This document shows positions 48,688 through 50,742 of a stretch of 50,742 bases of DNA, piece after piece (within the stretch, counting starts at the first letter, position 1; each line of letters begins with the position of its first letter). The notes beneath the pieces are model-generated. The model did no database searches. It was not told where the DNA came from and worked only from the letters and a program-made list of their open reading frames with translations. The translations under genes and the position numbers were made by a program. The DNA is from Mycobacteriales bacterium (GTDB lineage: Bacteria; Actinomycetota; Actinomycetes; Mycobacteriales; CADCTP01): contig DASYKU010000088.1 in assembly GCA_035995165.1 (NCBI GenBank), positions 1-50,742 of the forward strand. Reading direction: 5' to 3'.

Positions 48688-49071
48688 TCAGGTCAGCCAG
48701 GACTCCGGGTCGACGTCGGCGATCGTCTGGGAGAACGTCCAGGTGTGCCCGACCGGGTCGAGCGCCGTGTACTGCCGCTCCCCGTACGGCTGGTCGGCCG
48801 GCTCGGCCACGATCCGGGCGCCCGCGGCCCGGGCCCGGGCGCAGTGCGCGTCGGCGTCCTCGACCCGGACCATCACCGTGGCCGGCTCGGCCGGGCCGGC
48901 GGCGAGCACCAGCGAGCCCGACCCGTACGACAGCTGGATGCGGTGCTCGCCGATCGCGAGCCGCTCCAGGAAGCCGAACGCCTGCCGCAGCCAGGCGCTG
49001 GCGCCGGCCACGTCCGGGCAGCTGAGCACGGGGATGACCGCGGACGGCGGCATCGAACGGTTGTCCAGCAT
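48688..49071 (-). CDS. VOC (glyoxalase/bleomycin resistance-like) protein
   Basis: 127 residues with the paired beta-alpha-beta-beta-beta units of the VOC fold: VIPVLSCPDVAGASAWLRQAF at the start and PYGERQYTALDPVGHTWTFSQ at the end. Enzyme or drug-binding roles are both possible. ATG 49071 or ATG 49053 can start it; neither has a clear ribosome site. It is divergent from the LigD polymerase gene across 51 bp. Confidence 0.82.
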   Translation of the reverse strand: MLDNRSMPPSAVIPVLSCPDVAGASAWLRQAFGFLERLAIGEHRIQLSYGSGSLVLAAGPAEPATVMVRVEDADAHCARARAAGARIVAEPADQPYGERQYTALDPVGHTWTFSQTIADVDPESWLT

Positions 49072-49122
49072 CCGGACATCCTGGCGTACGTCCCTGACCG
49101 TCCGGTCTGACAGGGTGGTCGC

Positions 49123-50073
49123 ATGGCCGACACCGTGGAGATCACGCACCCGGACGAGGAGCTGTTCGACGAGGCGGGCGCGACCAAGCGGGACCTGATC
49201 GACTACCTGGAGGCGATCGCCGACCGGATGGTGCCGGAGCTGGCCGGGCGGCCGCTGTCGGTGATCCGGGTCCGGGCCGGCCAGGACCCGTTCATGCAGA
49301 AGAACCTGCCCAAGTACGCGCCGGACTGGATCGCGACCGCGAAGGTCTGGGCCGAGCGGTCCCGCCGCGAGGTCACGTACGGGGTGTGCGACGACGAGCG
49401 GACGCTGATCTGGTTCGGCAACCAGCGGGCCGTGGAGTACCACCCCACGCTGGTGCGGTACGAGGACCCGGACTCGCCGATCACCATGGTGATGGACCTC
49501 GACCCGCCCGAGGGCAGCGGCTTCGAGGTCGTCACCGCGGTCGCGCACCTGGTCCACCGGGCGCTGGACGAGATCGGCATGGCCGGCGCGGTGAAGACCA
49601 GCGGCTCCAAGGGCGTCCACGTGATCATCCCGGTCCGGGCCGGGACGTCGATCGAGGAGGTCGCGGCGGCGACCCGGGCGCTGGCCGCGCGGGCCGAGCG
49701 GCTCGACCCGGAGCTGGCCACCACCGAGTTCGTCAAGGACCGCCGGGAGGGGAAGGTGTTCCTGGACTCGACCCGCGCCGGCGGCGCGACCGTGGTCGCC
49801 GCGTACAGCCCGCGGATCCGGCCGGGTGTCCCGGTGTCGTTCCCGGTGGCCTGGGACGAGCTCGACGGAATCGTTCCGGGGGACTTCACGGTTGGCACCG
49901 CCGTCGAGGCGTTGCGGGTACGGCCGGACTGGGCATCGTTGCTGCCGGAGCCGCAGCCCCTCGACGCCGGGCTGGTCGAGGAGGGTCGGGGGATCCCGAT
50001 CGCCCGGGTGCAGGCGATGCACGAGGGCAAGCGCCGGGCACGGGCCCGGCGCGCCGATTCGGAGGGAACGTAG
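49123..50073 (+). CDS. Standalone LigD-type polymerase/primase (NHEJ)
   Basis: 316 residues. VMDLDPPEGSGF carries the catalytic aspartates and KTSGSKGVHVIIPV is the nucleotide-binding block of the AEP-type polymerase domain of LigD. It fills gaps with ribonucleotides at double-strand breaks during non-homologous end joining. No ligase or nuclease domain is attached and no Ku gene is in the window, so it is one of the split actinobacterial forms. ATG 49123 has CAGGGT 6 nt upstream. Confidence 0.9.
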   Translation: MADTVEITHPDEELFDEAGATKRDLIDYLEAIADRMVPELAGRPLSVIRVRAGQDPFMQKNLPKYAPDWIATAKVWAERSRREVTYGVCDDERTLIWFGNQRAVEYHPTLVRYEDPDSPITMVMDLDPPEGSGFEVVTAVAHLVHRALDEIGMAGAVKTSGSKGVHVIIPVRAGTSIEEVAAATRALAARAERLDPELATTEFVKDRREGKVFLDSTRAGGATVVAAYSPRIRPGVPVSFPVAWDELDGIVPGDFTVGTAVEALRVRPDWASLLPEPQPLDAGLVEEGRGIPIARVQAMHEGKRRARARRADSEGT

Positions 50074-50074
50074 G

Positions 50075-50742
50075 TTGTCGAAGGTCTGGTTCATCACCGG
50101 GACGTCGAAGGGCTTCGGCCGGGAGTGGGCGATCGCCGCGCTGGAGCGCGGCGACCAGGTGGCCGCCACCGCCCGCGACACCAACTCGCTCCAGGACCTG
50201 GTGGACGAGTACGGGGACGCGATCCTGCCGATCCGGCTCGACGTCACCGACCGGGCGGCGGACTTCGCCGCGGTCGCGCAGGCGCACGAGCGGTTCGGCC
50301 GGCTCGACGTCGTGATCAACAACGCCGGGTACGGGCACTTCGGGTTCGTCGAGGAGATCACCGAGGCGGAGGCCCGGGCCCAGCTGGAGACGAACCTGTT
50401 CGGGGCGCTCTGGGTGACCCAGGCGGCGCTGCCGTACCTGCGGGAGCAGGGCAGCGGGCACATCCTGCAGGTGTCCTCGATCGGCGGGATCTCGGCGTTC
50501 CCGTGGGTCGGGATCTACCACGCGTCCAAGTGGGCGCTGGAGGGGATCACCCAGTCGCTGGCCCAGGAGGTCGAGCAGTGGGGGATCAACGTCACCTCGA
50601 TCGAGCCCGGCGGGTACGCGACCGACTGGTCGGGGCCGTCCGGTGGGTTCTCCGACCGGCTGCCGGCGTACGAGGAGTTCTTCGCGCAGGTCATGGAGGC
50701 GCGCAAGCAGCGGGTGGGGACGCCCGGGGACCCGGTCGCGAC
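50075..50742 (+). CDS. Short-chain dehydrogenase/reductase, C-terminus beyond window
   Basis: At least 222 residues; the gene runs off the end. TGTSKGFG is the cofactor-binding glycine motif, NNAGYG the NNAG motif, and YHASK the catalytic Tyr and Lys with the Ser in QVSSIGG. It belongs to the classical SDR group. TTG 50075 is the only start compatible with the beginning of the fold and has GGAGGG 8 nt upstream. It begins 2 bp after the LigD polymerase stop, so the two are in one operon although no functional link is known. Confidence 0.88.
   Translation, partial: MSKVWFITGTSKGFGREWAIAALERGDQVAATARDTNSLQDLVDEYGDAILPIRLDVTDRAADFAAVAQAHERFGRLDVVINNAGYGHFGFVEEITEAEARAQLETNLFGALWVTQAALPYLREQGSGHILQVSSIGGISAFPWVGIYHASKWALEGITQSLAQEVEQWGINVTSIEPGGYATDWSGPSGGFSDRLPAYEEFFAQVMEARKQRVGTPGDPVA

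Overview
The window is very GC-rich DNA from an actinomycete. Codons end almost always in G or C, genes are dense, and 4-bp ATGA/GTGA overlaps are common. A mycobacterial-type LexA box, a DtxR/IdeR-like iron box, a DinB/mycothiol-transferase-type protein, a DUF3618 protein and many leaderless promoters (TANNNT placed 6-8 nt before ATG/GTG) all fit Actinomycetota. The genus cannot be fixed from this sequence.

Layout. Positions 1-572: the last codons of a tyrosine integrase and a small overlapping gene abut the 3' end of a tRNA-Leu(UAG), which looks like one end of an integrated element lying to the left. 0.6-4.2 kb: a peroxiredoxin, then an iron-box-controlled EfeO/EfeB pair without a permease, then DUF3618 and DUF427 proteins. 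4.2-9.5 kb: a PLP dehydratase, a lone ABC-permease-like protein, an HTH regulator preceded by in-frame 18-bp repeats, a phytoene-dehydrogenase-like oxidoreductase and an unknown gene. 9.5-13 kb: a perfect SOS box between two divergent leaderless genes, an alpha/beta hydrolase and a MarR/MFS pair. 13.2-18.2 kb: a ferredoxin reductase overlapping a fused heme-b membrane/ferredoxin protein with a long 12-residue repeat tail, then DUF1996 and DUF4142 proteins. 18.5-23.7 kb: RecQ with a PRTase-like tail, quinone reductase, cupin, NTF2-like protein and a MmyB-type regulator. 23.7-27.4 kb: BioY, GntP and a gluconate-type FGGY kinase.

27.5-38.5 kb: a secreted trypsin-fold protein that has lost its catalytic triad, a three-gene NarL-type two-component operon with a detached membrane sensor, an OmpR-type two-component system divergent from a DUF5666 membrane protein, a DUF885 metallopeptidase-like protein, and a cysteine-containing lipoprotein that resembles the emfourin inhibitors, followed by a secreted M4 metalloprotease with a structured leader that can hide its ribosome binding site. 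38.5-50.7 kb: FMN hydroxy-acid oxidase, DUF1992, DksA/TraR zinc finger, GntR regulator, PfkB kinase, acetoacetyl-CoA synthetase, MarR plus DHA2 transporter, DinB, HAD, VOC, a standalone LigD polymerase and a truncated SDR.

The content is mostly ordinary chromosomal metabolism and regulation. The most unusual parts are the heme/ferredoxin/repeat redox module (13.2-16.2 kb), the M4 protease with its probable inhibitor and RNA leader (35.5-38.5 kb), the dead S1 protease (27.5-28.1 kb), the SOS-boxed unknown genes (9.0-10.4 kb), and the in-phase tandem repeats lying upstream of two HTH regulators.
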